64,000 nucleotides of DNA from Chryseobacterium soldanellicola. GTDB lineage: Bacteria; Bacteroidota; Bacteroidia; Flavobacteriales; Weeksellaceae. How positions within the stretch are numbered: position 1 is the stretch's first letter; each line of letters begins with the position of its first letter. Location of the stretch: the NCBI RefSeq assembly GCF_900100115.1, contig NZ_FNKL01000002.1, positions 310,001-374,000 of the forward strand. The letters run 5' to 3'. The notes under the pieces are model-generated. The model was given only the letters and a program-made list of their open reading frames with translations, ran no database searches and was not told where the DNA came from. Positions 34,203 to 43,722 of the stretch are shown here, in pieces. The translations under genes and the position numbers were made by a program.

Positions 34203-36269
34203 ATGAAAAAAATATTACTAGTTTTTATTTTATTTCTCTCTCAACTATATTTTTCACAATCTGATTGTATTACAGCAATTCCGGTTTGTGGAAATTCAGA
34301 CATTTCTTATACTCCTTCAGGGCCCGGTAACGTATTGGAAGACCTGTCGAATCCCGGATGTTTGTTGCAGGATGAGAATTTCTCAGTATGGTATTCTTTT
34401 ACCGTTGCCACCTCCGGTACATTGGCTTTTACGATCGATGCGAACGTAAATGCTGATGATTACGACTTTGCAGTTTACGGGCCAAACGCCAACTGTGGCG
34501 CACTAGGCGCACCGATAAGATGTAACTATGCCGGCTCTTCTCCTACGGGAAACACAGGTCTGGAGCTTACTCCGACTGGTTCTGTATATTGGGAAGCTGC
34601 GCTGAATGTGGTAGCGGGAGAAACATATTATCTTATTGTTGACAACTTTTTAAGCACGGTAAACGGATTTTCGTTAACATGGACAGGTACTGCAACGCTT
34701 ACTTCTGCATTCAACGATCCTGCATTGACTCCGCACCCGTTCATAACTCCCGGCGTTCCTTCTGTACCTCCGGGCGGACCAAACGAAATTTTACAATGTC
34801 ATCTTCCGACACAATTTGACTTTACAACATTAACTTCAGGAATTTTAAATGGTAACCCAAACTTCTCGGTAACTTACCACACCACCGTTAATGATGCGAT
34901 TACAGGGAACAGCCCTATTACAAGTGCTCTTGTGAACGGTACAGACATTTATTATTATAGAATTAAATATCAGGATCCTAACAACCCGAATAACCCGATC
35001 AACGGATGTTTCCAAACCGGAAAATTCAAGTTCAGGCAAGGAAATATCGTCGCCAAAGATGACATCATCTATGCATGTAACAATAATGGTGCAGGTACGG
35101 GATCATTTAATCTTTCAGCTGCTAACGTATTTGGGCCTCCTTCAACCAAAAAATACTATCCTACATTAGCAGACATGAATGCAGGGACAAACCAGATCCC
35201 GGCAAATCAGCTCACCAACTATATTTCAGGTGAAAAGGATGTTTTTGTTCTAGTGACTTCTGCCGAAGGATGTACGGATGATGCTAAAATCACATTAAAA
35301 TTCTTCCCTGTAGTTGTTGTAAATGATGCCACTCTTGAATCTTGTTATATTGAAACAGCAACTACTACAGCAGTTTTTGATCTAACTTCAGCTAGCGTTA
35401 ATTCACAAACAGGCATTACTAAGAAGTTTTATAAGACTTTAGCTGATGCTAATAGTCAGACCAACGAAATAATTCCTGCTAATAACTATATAGCAGCAAC
35501 AGGTGGTGTCTATGTAAGGGTAACCAATACTCAAGGATGTTATGCAATCGCTAAAATCAATCTTATCGTGCTGCCTCCTGTTAAATCTTCTGTCTTAAAA
35601 GATAAAACGATCTGTATAGAAGACACTACTACATTGGATGCAGGACCAGGTTTTGACGGCTATCAATGGAGCACGGGAGCAACAACTCAGGCTATTACAA
35701 ATGTACCGGTAGGTGCTTATTGGGTAATATTAAAAACAGGAAAATGCTATACTAAACAAATAGTAAATGTATATTCTTCACAACAGCCTGTTATTACAAA
35801 TCTTGACATTTCAAACAACACCATTACGGTAACCGTAAACGGCGGAACAGCTCCTTACAAATACTCTCTAGACGGTATCACTTGGCAGGATTCTAATGTA
35901 TTTACAGGTCTTCCGAGAGGTGAAAATAAGATCTTCGTAAAAGATTCTTACGACTGTAACCCGATTGACGTACAGGTTACGGTTCCAAATTTGATCAATG
36001 CAATTACTCCAAACGGAGATAATGTAAATGATGTGATTGATTATACAGCGTTAGCTTACAAGAAAAATTTGGTATTCACAGTTTACGACAGATACGGAAA
36101 CAAACTGTATGAAGCTGATAAAATCAGAAACTTCACATGGGACGGAACATCAGGCGGTAAGAAAATCATCACCGGAACATACTGGTACACCATCACTTGG
36201 ACAGAAAGTGACAAAAACAACACTCAGACAAAATACAACGGCTGGGTATTGGTAAAAAACAGAGAATAA
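34203..36269 (+). CDS. T9SS type B surface protein, PPC-like N-terminus (second of five)
   Basis: A 688-residue secreted protein, paralogue of the first. Signal peptide ends in LYFSQ. The N-terminal beta-sandwich shows FSVWYSFTVATSGTLAFTI, DYDFAVYGPN and GETYYLIVDNFL. Two Ig-like modules follow; the second begins LESCYIETATTTAVFDLT. The rest, KDKTICIEDTTTLDAGPGFDGYQW and AITPNGDNVNDVIDYTALAYKKNLVF, is of a different sub-type from that of the first copy and matches the third copy. The CTD fits T9SS type B sorting. It has its own promoter and terminator, so it is a separate transcript. Confidence 0.9.
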   Translation: MKKILLVFILFLSQLYFSQSDCITAIPVCGNSDISYTPSGPGNVLEDLSNPGCLLQDENFSVWYSFTVATSGTLAFTIDANVNADDYDFAVYGPNANCGALGAPIRCNYAGSSPTGNTGLELTPTGSVYWEAALNVVAGETYYLIVDNFLSTVNGFSLTWTGTATLTSAFNDPALTPHPFITPGVPSVPPGGPNEILQCHLPTQFDFTTLTSGILNGNPNFSVTYHTTVNDAITGNSPITSALVNGTDIYYYRIKYQDPNNPNNPINGCFQTGKFKFRQGNIVAKDDIIYACNNNGAGTGSFNLSAANVFGPPSTKKYYPTLADMNAGTNQIPANQLTNYISGEKDVFVLVTSAEGCTDDAKITLKFFPVVVVNDATLESCYIETATTTAVFDLTSASVNSQTGITKKFYKTLADANSQTNEIIPANNYIAATGGVYVRVTNTQGCYAIAKINLIVLPPVKSSVLKDKTICIEDTTTLDAGPGFDGYQWSTGATTQAITNVPVGAYWVILKTGKCYTKQIVNVYSSQQPVITNLDISNNTITVTVNGGTAPYKYSLDGITWQDSNVFTGLPRGENKIFVKDSYDCNPIDVQVTVPNLINAITPNGDNVNDVIDYTALAYKKNLVFTVYDRYGNKLYEADKIRNFTWDGTSGGKKIITGTYWYTITWTESDKNNTQTKYNGWVLVKNRE

Positions 36270-36287
36270 TTTAATATTCAAATACTT

Positions 36288-36319
36288 AAAAATCACCTCA
36301 ATATTGGGGTGATTTTTTT
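36288..36319 (+). terminator. Terminator after the second adhesin-like gene
   Basis: AATCACC (36291-36297) pairs with GGTGATT (36308-36314) with A and T flanks, followed by T. Confidence 0.75.
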
Positions 36320-36397
36320 ATTGGTTAATTTAAGCCTGTTGATCATACTTTGAGAGGATTGCGAGTAAAATGTTAGTAAATTATTTTTCAAATAAAC

Positions 36398-36405
36398 TAT
36401 ATTTG
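36398..36405 (+). promoter_or_regulatory. -7 promoter element TATATTTG just before dnaB
   Basis: Matches TAnnTTTG and ends 4 bp before ATG 36410, implying a leaderless dnaB transcript. No -33 TTG at normal spacing. Confidence 0.55.
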
Positions 36406-36409
36406 CAAC

Positions 36410-37987
36410 ATGGCGCAGAAAGAAACATTATCATCTCTTACCCACGGAAATTTCGCGAGAGAGTTGTCAATTGCTGACGGAAAAATGCCTCCTAATGCAG
36501 TAGATTTTGAACGATTGGTGATCGGTACTTTTTTGATTGATAAAAAAGGGCTTGATCATTCCATTGACCTATTGACTCCGGATGTCTTTTACGATCCGAG
36601 ACACCAGGTAATTTTTTCTACGATTTTAAAACTATACGAAGGAAATCATCCTGTCGATCTGATGACCATTATTCAGGAATTGAAAAAGACTGAAAAACTA
36701 AGTCAGGCCGGTGGTGATCATTATATTGTTGAATTAACGATGGGAGTAAGCTCATCCGCTCACATCGAATATCACGTACGCGTTATTCTTGAAAAATATA
36801 TTTTAAGAAGCTTAATTAATGTTTCAGCCAACGTAATTGATTCATCATATAAAGAATCGACAGACGTTTTCGAACTTTTAGATAAAGCCGAGCAGTCATT
36901 TTTTGAAATCACCAACGGAACGATCAAAAAAGGATTCGACACCGCCAATTCATTGGTGAAACAGGCTATTGAAACCATTAAATCTCTGAAAGATAAAGAA
37001 GGACTTTCCGGAGTACCTTCAGGATTCCGGGATGTTGATAAAGAAACCGGAGGCTGGCAAAATTCCGACCTTATTATCATTGCGGCACGTCCCGCGATGG
37101 GAAAAACGGCTTTTCTTCTTTCAATGGCAAGAAATATTGCAGTTGGACACAAAATCCCGATGGCATTATTCTCTCTCGAGATGGCTTCTGTACAGTTGAT
37201 CACAAGGATGATCGCTTCGGAAACAAGAATTTCATCTGAAAAATTAAGAAAAGGAACACTTGACGATGAAGAATGGCAAAGACTGTTTTCCAATGTGTCA
37301 GAATTGGAAAATGCCCCTTTATATATAGACGAAACCCCTTCCCTTTCCATATTTGACTTCCGTGCAAAATGCCGAAGACTGGTGATGCAGCATGGCGTAA
37401 GGCTGATCATGGTCGATTATCTTCAGCTAATGACTGCAGGTGGCGGCGGAAAAGGCGGCGGAAACCGTGAACAGGAGATCTCGATGATTTCCCGTTCATT
37501 AAAAGCAATTGCAAAAGAATTGAACGTGCCTGTAATTGCACTTTCCCAGCTTTCAAGAAGTGTGGAAACGCGCCCGGGAAAAAGACCCCAGCTTTCAGAT
37601 TTGAGGGAATCGGGAGCCATTGAGCAGGATGCCGATATCGTTTCTTTCATCTTCAGACCCGAATATTATAAAATCACCGTTTGGGATAATGACGAAGAAG
37701 GACAGGAAACCTCAACAGAAAATCAGGCAGAATTAATTATCGCAAAACACAGAAACGGGGCAACCGCGGACGTACGTTTATCTTTCCTGAAACATTTTGC
37801 AAAATTCGATAATATTGAAGCAGCAAGCGGTATGGGAAATTCTTCCATGGGAATGATTGAACCAAGCGGTTTTGATAAAATTAAAACGACCATTCAACCG
37901 GGTGCGGCATTTGATTTACCGGACAGCTCGAAGCTTTCCGGATCTTCAATGAATGATTTTGAAGATGAGGATGATTTTCCTTTTTAA
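36410..37987 (+). CDS. dnaB: Replicative DNA helicase DnaB
   Basis: A 525-residue hexameric helicase of the replication fork. The N-terminal domain is FERLVIGTFLIDKKGLD, then the RecA-like core with Walker A PAMGKT at residues 228-233 (IAARPAMGKTAFLLS), Walker B-like MVDYLQLM, and the arginine-rich LSQLSRSVETRPGKRPQLSDLRESGAIEQDAD-type block (SQLSRSVETRPGKRPQLSDL). The C-terminal tail of about 70 residues is acidic and rich in Ser/Gly, ending DDFPF. ATG at 36410 is the natural start. The gene sits between T9SS adhesin genes and is not cotranscribed with them. Confidence 0.97.
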   Translation: MAQKETLSSLTHGNFARELSIADGKMPPNAVDFERLVIGTFLIDKKGLDHSIDLLTPDVFYDPRHQVIFSTILKLYEGNHPVDLMTIIQELKKTEKLSQAGGDHYIVELTMGVSSSAHIEYHVRVILEKYILRSLINVSANVIDSSYKESTDVFELLDKAEQSFFEITNGTIKKGFDTANSLVKQAIETIKSLKDKEGLSGVPSGFRDVDKETGGWQNSDLIIIAARPAMGKTAFLLSMARNIAVGHKIPMALFSLEMASVQLITRMIASETRISSEKLRKGTLDDEEWQRLFSNVSELENAPLYIDETPSLSIFDFRAKCRRLVMQHGVRLIMVDYLQLMTAGGGGKGGGNREQEISMISRSLKAIAKELNVPVIALSQLSRSVETRPGKRPQLSDLRESGAIEQDADIVSFIFRPEYYKITVWDNDEEGQETSTENQAELIIAKHRNGATADVRLSFLKHFAKFDNIEAASGMGNSSMGMIEPSGFDKIKTTIQPGAAFDLPDSSKLSGSSMNDFEDEDDFPF

Positions 37988-38072
37988 TTAGTAAGGCTAA
38001 GATTTAGGTTGAGATTAAGATGTAAACCTAAAATAATAATTACCTTAAACAAAATTCAGCCTCAATTTATCA

Positions 38073-38549
38073 ATGAGAATCGAAATATACACTGACGGCG
38101 CATGCAGCGGAAATCCCGGAAAAGGCGGTTACGGAATTGTCATGCGTGTTCCCGAAAAAAATTATCAGAAAACCTTCTCAAAAGGCTTCCGGAAAACCAC
38201 CAACAACAGAATGGAACTTTTGGCTGTCATCACCGCGTTAGAAAAGCTGAAATCGACAGAAAATGATATTCATGTTTTTACGGACAGCAAATATGTTTCT
38301 GATGCGATCAATCAAAACTGGATCTCAGGCTGGATAAAACGCGGCTGGAAAAATGTAAAAAACCCTGATTTATGGCAGAGGTTTGTAGTTCTTTATAATC
38401 AGCATAATCCGAAAATGCACTGGATCAAAGGGCATGCGGGCCATTTTGAAAATGAGCTTTGCGACAAGCTTGCCGTTGCGGCGGCTGCTTCAAATAACCT
38501 CGAAATTGACACTTATTTTGAAGCTCTCGAAAATAATTCGCTTTTTTAA
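38073..38549 (+). CDS. rnhA: Ribonuclease HI
   Basis: A 158-residue cytoplasmic nuclease that cuts RNA in RNA-DNA hybrids. The four acidic active-site positions are seen: Asp8 in IEIYTDGACSGNPG, the Glu in NNRMELLAVI, the Asp in HVFTDSKYV and the last acidic residue in HFENELCDKLA. The length is standard. It follows dnaB by 85 bp and is probably co-expressed with it or has a weak promoter of its own. No sign of an N-terminal hybrid-binding domain. Confidence 0.96.
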   Translation: MRIEIYTDGACSGNPGKGGYGIVMRVPEKNYQKTFSKGFRKTTNNRMELLAVITALEKLKSTENDIHVFTDSKYVSDAINQNWISGWIKRGWKNVKNPDLWQRFVVLYNQHNPKMHWIKGHAGHFENELCDKLAVAAAASNNLEIDTYFEALENNSLF

Positions 38550-38730
38550 TTCCTTTTTTACATTTTAATTTATAATAAAACTAAATTTGAATTCATAATT
38601 TTCATTATTTCATTCTCAAGGATTAAATTTATTACAAAATACCTAACTCATTCCACAAAATTAACATTAAATATATATTTATTGATTAGTATTTAATATC
38701 TTTACGCGTCTAATTTTAAGTATACTAAGA

Positions 38731-40980
38731 ATGAATAAAAAACTACTCACTTATTTCACCATTCTTTTACTCTGCTTTTTCGGAAAAATCTCTTCCCAGA
38801 CCTATCAGCTTACAGGGAATCCTGTAGTAACAACAGGATGGACAGCGGTTGCTCCCGCACAAGTAATTGGTGATTTTGTGCAGCTTACTCCGGATACCAA
38901 CAACCAATCCGGATCAATCAGACTGAATGATCAGATCAACCTGAAATATTGTGATAAATGGAAAGTGGAATTTGATTTCAGAATGGATTCCAACCAAACT
39001 GCCAACGGAGACGGTATTGCGTTTTGGTATCTGGCAAACCCGCCGGTAGCAAGCGTTTTAGGATCCGGTCTTGGTGTTTCCCAAAATGCCGTGGGCTTTA
39101 TTGTAGGATTAGATACCTATAATAATACAACCACAGCCGTGATGAGTAAAGTACATGTTGCCTACGGACAAGTTGCCAACACCACCGATACCAACAATGT
39201 AGAGTTTTTCAATACCGCAGGAAGCTCTTTTCACTCTCCGGACCTGAATACAACACTGCCTTTTCAAGGGACCAACTTCAAACATGTTGAAGTAACAGCC
39301 GAGGTAGATCCCGCCGCTCCTATCAACTGGATTGTAAAAATTACAATTGACGGTACGGTAATCTGTAATCAGTCTTTTGCCCCTTCAGGCGCTGCTGCTG
39401 CAATGACTATAGGATATTTCGGATTTTCGGCTTCCACAGGAGGCAACAGATCAAGACATTCTATTAAAAATGTAAAAATCTACACCGATAAAGTTGCCAT
39501 CAATCAGCCCACAGCAACAGATACATTTTGCCCTAACCCTTCTACCGGACAGGGAACTGCTAATTTAACGACTTATCAGAATCAATTTGTAACCAACCCT
39601 AGCAACTATACTTTTACGTACAGTGTAGGAGGAACTCCAATCACAAACCCAACGAATTATCAGTTTAGCGCCAATACGACGGTTTCGGTTTTGATTAAGG
39701 ATAATGCCGGAATTTTATGTGATAATCCCGACGGCCAGATACAGCTGAATCTTTCACCATTCACAGCGACACCGTCTACCCTTACCGAGTGTAACAATAA
39801 TAATGCAGGAACAGCAATTTTCAATCTGACTTCTGCCAACGTAGGCGCCCCACCGGGATCAAGCAGGAAATATTATAAGACATTAGCCAACCTAAATGCA
39901 GGAACTAATGAAATCCTGAACCCTATGGCATATGTATCGGCAGCAGGAACCGTTTATGTAAAAGTAACAACCCCATTGGGATGTACAGGCTCTGCACCAA
40001 TCACATTGACATTCTTCCCGGAAATCGTAACAACCGACGCCACTCTAGAGTCTTGTTTTATTGAAAATGCACCTACCACAGCAGCTTTTAATCTTACAAC
40101 AGCTAATGTAACGAGCGCACAGGGCATTACTAAAAAATATTACGCAACATTAGCCGACGCTTTAGCGGGAACCAATGAAATAGGAAATCCGATGGCTTAT
40201 ATCAGCACCACAACTACGGTATATGTAAGAATAACCAATGTTGCGAACTGTTTTACCATTGCTAAAATCAATCTTAAAGTTTTGGAGCCCGTAAGATCAG
40301 CTGTTTTAAAAGATAAAACAATTTGTATCGGAGACAGAACAAATCTTGATGCCGGACCCGGCTTTGATGGATATTTATGGAGCACAGGAGCAACAACACA
40401 GGCCATTCAGGGAATTCCGGTAGGTTTGTATTGGGTAGACTTAAAAACCGGAAATTGCATTACGAGACAGATCGTAAAAGTAAATCCTTCCCCACAACCG
40501 GTAATTTCCAGCATCGATATCGTTAACAACACAATTACAGTAAATATCAGCGGCGGAACACCTCCTTTTAAATATTCACTGGATGGGATCAACTGGCAGG
40601 ATTCTAACGTATTTACGGGACTTCCGAGAGGCGAGGTGAAAGTTTACGTTAAAGATTCTTACAACTGCCCGCCGATCGAAGTACAAATTACTGTTCCGAA
40701 TCTGATCAATGCGATTACTCCGAACGGAGATAATGTGAATGATTTTATTGATTATTCTGCGTTAGCGTATAAGAAAAATCTTGTTTTCACCATTTATGAC
40801 AGATACGGAAACAAGCTGAACGAAGCCGACAAAATCAGAAACTATACTTGGGACGGAACTGCTTTTGGCAAAAAAGTGGTGACCGGAACCTATTGGTACA
40901 CTATTTCATGGAATGAAAATGACAAAAATAATACACAAACGAAATACAGCGGCTGGGTATTAGTAAAAAACAGAGAATAA
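38731..40980 (+). CDS. T9SS type B surface protein with L-type lectin-like N-terminus (third of five)
   Basis: A 749-residue secreted protein. Signal peptide ends in GKISSQ. Residues about 25-240 form a lectin-like beta-sandwich, seen as YCDKWKVEFDFRMDSNQT, GDGIAFWYLANPP, VGFIVGLDTYNN and MTIGYFGFSASTGGNRSRHS; the last acidic/Asn residues are like the metal-ion site of L-type lectins. A Ig-like segment and two modules (ECNNNNAGTAIFNLT and LESCFIENAPTTAAFNLT beginnings) follow, then KDKTICIGDRTNLDAGPGFDGY and the C-terminal sorting domain from ITPNGDNVNDFIDY. Likely cell-surface carbohydrate binding; sugar unknown. Its C-terminal half matches the second copy. Confidence 0.9.
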   Translation: MNKKLLTYFTILLLCFFGKISSQTYQLTGNPVVTTGWTAVAPAQVIGDFVQLTPDTNNQSGSIRLNDQINLKYCDKWKVEFDFRMDSNQTANGDGIAFWYLANPPVASVLGSGLGVSQNAVGFIVGLDTYNNTTTAVMSKVHVAYGQVANTTDTNNVEFFNTAGSSFHSPDLNTTLPFQGTNFKHVEVTAEVDPAAPINWIVKITIDGTVICNQSFAPSGAAAAMTIGYFGFSASTGGNRSRHSIKNVKIYTDKVAINQPTATDTFCPNPSTGQGTANLTTYQNQFVTNPSNYTFTYSVGGTPITNPTNYQFSANTTVSVLIKDNAGILCDNPDGQIQLNLSPFTATPSTLTECNNNNAGTAIFNLTSANVGAPPGSSRKYYKTLANLNAGTNEILNPMAYVSAAGTVYVKVTTPLGCTGSAPITLTFFPEIVTTDATLESCFIENAPTTAAFNLTTANVTSAQGITKKYYATLADALAGTNEIGNPMAYISTTTTVYVRITNVANCFTIAKINLKVLEPVRSAVLKDKTICIGDRTNLDAGPGFDGYLWSTGATTQAIQGIPVGLYWVDLKTGNCITRQIVKVNPSPQPVISSIDIVNNTITVNISGGTPPFKYSLDGINWQDSNVFTGLPRGEVKVYVKDSYNCPPIEVQITVPNLINAITPNGDNVNDFIDYSALAYKKNLVFTIYDRYGNKLNEADKIRNYTWDGTAFGKKVVTGTYWYTISWNENDKNNTQTKYSGWVLVKNRE

Positions 40981-40995
40981 ACTATTTTAACAACG

Positions 40996-41029
40996 AAAGA
41001 TCAATCCAAATTTTGGGTTGATCTTTTTT
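40996..41029 (+). terminator. Terminator after the third adhesin-like gene
   Basis: AAAGATCAATCC (40996-41007) pairs with GGGTTGATCTTT (41015-41026), one G-T pair, followed by T. Confidence 0.8.
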
Positions 41030-41209
41030 CTTTTATAATATATAAAAACCGTTTAGTATAAAATTTTATTATTATTTTATCATTTTTACGGCAATCTTTA
41101 ACTTTTATTATAATTTTATTGAAATTATATACATATTTAACATTTAATATGTAATAAATAATCAAAAATTAATACATTTACATCATTAATAAAAAACCAA
41201 TCGCTTCAA

Positions 41210-43468
41210 ATGAAAAAAACTCTATTATCATGTTTTTTAGCGACTTTACTTTTCTTATCAGGAAAATTATTTTCCCAGACGTATCAGCTTACGGGAAATC
41301 CTGTTAATACTACAGGATGGGATCTTGTCTCAAGTGCGGTCGTCAACACAGATTTTATACAGCTTACCCAAGATGTAGGGAATCAATATGGCGCGGTAAA
41401 GCTCTCAGCTCCAATTAATCTTAAATATTGTGATAAATGGAAAGTAGAGTTCGATTTTAGAATCGATGGAAACGGAACAGCACAATTCGGGCGAGGTGAC
41501 GGATTTACATTCTGGTATCTCGCCAACCCACCGACAGGTTTTGTATCAGGAGGCGGACTTGGAATTCCCGCTAATGCAAACGGATTGATGGTAGGTTTTG
41601 ATATTTTTAACAATACCACCGAAGGCCAGATGAGCAAAGTTCACCTTTTATACGGAACAAACAATGGCCTTAATAATAATATTGAGTATAATACAACACC
41701 TGGAAGCACCTTTCATTCACCGGACCTTAATCCGACCCAGCCGTTTGTAGGAGCTACTTACAAGCATGTTGAAGTAAATGGTGAAACAGATCTTACAAAC
41801 CCGACAAACTGGTTGATTAAAATTAAAATTGACGGGGTATTAATTGTAGATCAGTCATTTGCCCCTTCAGCCGGCGCAATTGGTATGACGACTGGATATT
41901 TTGGCTTTTCTGCAGCTACAGGAGGTGCAAGCGCGAGACATTCTATTAAAAATGCAAAAATTTATATTGATAAAGTCCCGATTTTAACCAATACAATCAC
42001 TCCGTTTGTTTGTACAAACCCGGCAACCGGAAACGGAACGGTTGATTTAACATCTTTTCAGAATCAGTTTGTTACAAATCCTTCCAACTATATTTTCAGC
42101 TATTTTGGCCCTGGAGGAACTCCTATTACAAATCCTACTAATTTTCAGTATTCTGCAGGAACCACTACAATTACGGTGGTAGTTAAAGATCCTTCATCCA
42201 CATTATGCGATAACGGCGACGGACAAATCGTTTTAACACCAACACCGTTTGCCGCTACAGACGTAACATTGACGGGATGTAACAATAATAATGCAGGCGG
42301 AGCCATATTTGATCTTACTTCCGCTGCTGTAACCACTGTTGTAGGAGCCACGAAAAAGTTCTACAACACCATGTATGATCTGAATAATGGCATTAATGAA
42401 ATCACAAATCCAACAGCTTTTCTTTCGCCGGCAGCCACAATTTATGTAAAAGTGACTACGCCGCAAGGTTGTGTAGATGTAGCAGATATTACGCTGGCTT
42501 TATTTCCTGTAGTGGTGGTTAACGAAGCTACTTTAAGGTCGTGCTCTATTGAAGCGACCCCTTCAATGGCATCTTTTAATCTTACAGCCGCTGCGGTTAC
42601 AACACAGACTGGGATTACCAAAAAGTATTATCCGTCTTTAGCAGATGCTTTAAATGGCACTAATGAAATCTCAACTCCAACAGCTTATATTGCACCAAAT
42701 GGTGTCATTTATATCAAAGTCACCAACGGAAACGGATGTTATGCAATAGCGAAAGTAACACTAGTCGTTATTCCTCCGGTTTTTTCTATCGTACTGAAAG
42801 ACAAAATAATTTGTATGGAAGACAAAACAACACTAGACGCGGGCCCAGGTTTTGCTTCTTACGAATGGAGCACCGGCGCAACAACACAGACCATTACGAA
42901 TGTAGGTGTCGGCACCTATTGGGTAAAATTAAAAACCGGAGAATGTGTCGCTACACAAACCGTAAAAGTCTACCCTTCTGAGCAACCCGTAATTACAAAT
43001 ATTGACATTTCGAATAATACCGCTACAATCAATGTAACGGGAGGAACGCCGGCTTATCAATATTCAATGGATAATATTAATTGGCAGGATTCTAATATAT
43101 TTAAAAATATACCGAGAGGAGATGCAACAATATATGTGAAAGATGCTTATGACTGCGACCCGATCGAGGTTGATTTTACAGTTCCGAATTTAATTAATGT
43201 GATCACGCCAAACGGAGACGGTATAAACGATGTGATTGATTATTCGGCGTTGGCCAATAAAAAGAATTTGGTGTTTAATATTTTCGACCGATATGGTGCT
43301 AAAATCCACCAGGGCGACAAATCAAACAAATACAGATGGGACGGAACCATTGGAGGAAGAAAAGTTCCTACAGGAAATTACTGGTATTCAGTATCATGGA
43401 ATGAAAATGACAAAAAGAACACCCCATTTAAGTATTCCGGTTGGATTTTAGTTAAAAACAGAGAATAA
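41210..43468 (+). CDS. T9SS type B surface protein with L-type lectin-like N-terminus (fourth of five)
   Basis: A 752-residue secreted protein with signal peptide MKKTLLSCFLATLLFLSGKL. The lectin-like domain shows YCDKWKVEFDFRIDGNGTAQ, GDGFTFWYLANPP, MVGFDIFNNT and ARHSIKNAKIY. Two modules follow: TGCNNNNAGGAIFDLTSAAV and LRSCSIEATPSMASFNLT. The rest, CMEDKTTLDAGPGFASYEW and VITPNGDGINDVIDYSALANK to the end, is the same sub-type as the first and fifth copies. It should be exported by T9SS and fixed at the cell surface. Domain order equals that of the third copy but with a differently typed C-terminal half. Confidence 0.9.
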   Translation: MKKTLLSCFLATLLFLSGKLFSQTYQLTGNPVNTTGWDLVSSAVVNTDFIQLTQDVGNQYGAVKLSAPINLKYCDKWKVEFDFRIDGNGTAQFGRGDGFTFWYLANPPTGFVSGGGLGIPANANGLMVGFDIFNNTTEGQMSKVHLLYGTNNGLNNNIEYNTTPGSTFHSPDLNPTQPFVGATYKHVEVNGETDLTNPTNWLIKIKIDGVLIVDQSFAPSAGAIGMTTGYFGFSAATGGASARHSIKNAKIYIDKVPILTNTITPFVCTNPATGNGTVDLTSFQNQFVTNPSNYIFSYFGPGGTPITNPTNFQYSAGTTTITVVVKDPSSTLCDNGDGQIVLTPTPFAATDVTLTGCNNNNAGGAIFDLTSAAVTTVVGATKKFYNTMYDLNNGINEITNPTAFLSPAATIYVKVTTPQGCVDVADITLALFPVVVVNEATLRSCSIEATPSMASFNLTAAAVTTQTGITKKYYPSLADALNGTNEISTPTAYIAPNGVIYIKVTNGNGCYAIAKVTLVVIPPVFSIVLKDKIICMEDKTTLDAGPGFASYEWSTGATTQTITNVGVGTYWVKLKTGECVATQTVKVYPSEQPVITNIDISNNTATINVTGGTPAYQYSMDNINWQDSNIFKNIPRGDATIYVKDAYDCDPIEVDFTVPNLINVITPNGDGINDVIDYSALANKKNLVFNIFDRYGAKIHQGDKSNKYRWDGTIGGRKVPTGNYWYSVSWNENDKKNTPFKYSGWILVKNRE

Positions 43469-43495
43469 CAATTAAATAATCATTTTTTAGATAAT

Positions 43496-43533
43496 AAAGA
43501 ACCATTCAAGCTTTTTGAGATGGTTCTTTTTTT
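43496..43533 (+). terminator. Terminator after the fourth adhesin-like gene
   Basis: AAAGAACCAT (43496-43505) pairs with ATGGTTCTTT (43520-43529), with inner pairs and a T-run. Confidence 0.85.
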
Positions 43534-43685
43534 ATAGATAATAAATCCTCAAAAAATATATTTTGCATCACATCTTAATAATTTAAATCTATTATAATTT
43601 TATATGTTTATAAATAATTCATGATCGATTGATAAATTAATATTAAAAAACGCTTAAAACACAATACCAGGCAATGAAATTTAAT

Positions 43686-43693
43686 TATATTTG
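43686..43693 (+). promoter_or_regulatory. -7 promoter element TATATTTG
   Basis: Matches TAnnTTTG, 29 bp before the ATG at 43723. Confidence 0.45.
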
Positions 43694-43722
43694 TAAAATT
43701 AAAAAATAATAATCTACTGTAT

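Noticed and set aside
36772..37410. A 212-codon minus-strand frame inside dnaB
   Set aside because: It lies wholly antisense to a strongly conserved gene; codon use and sequence show no protein family, and no promoter box faces it.
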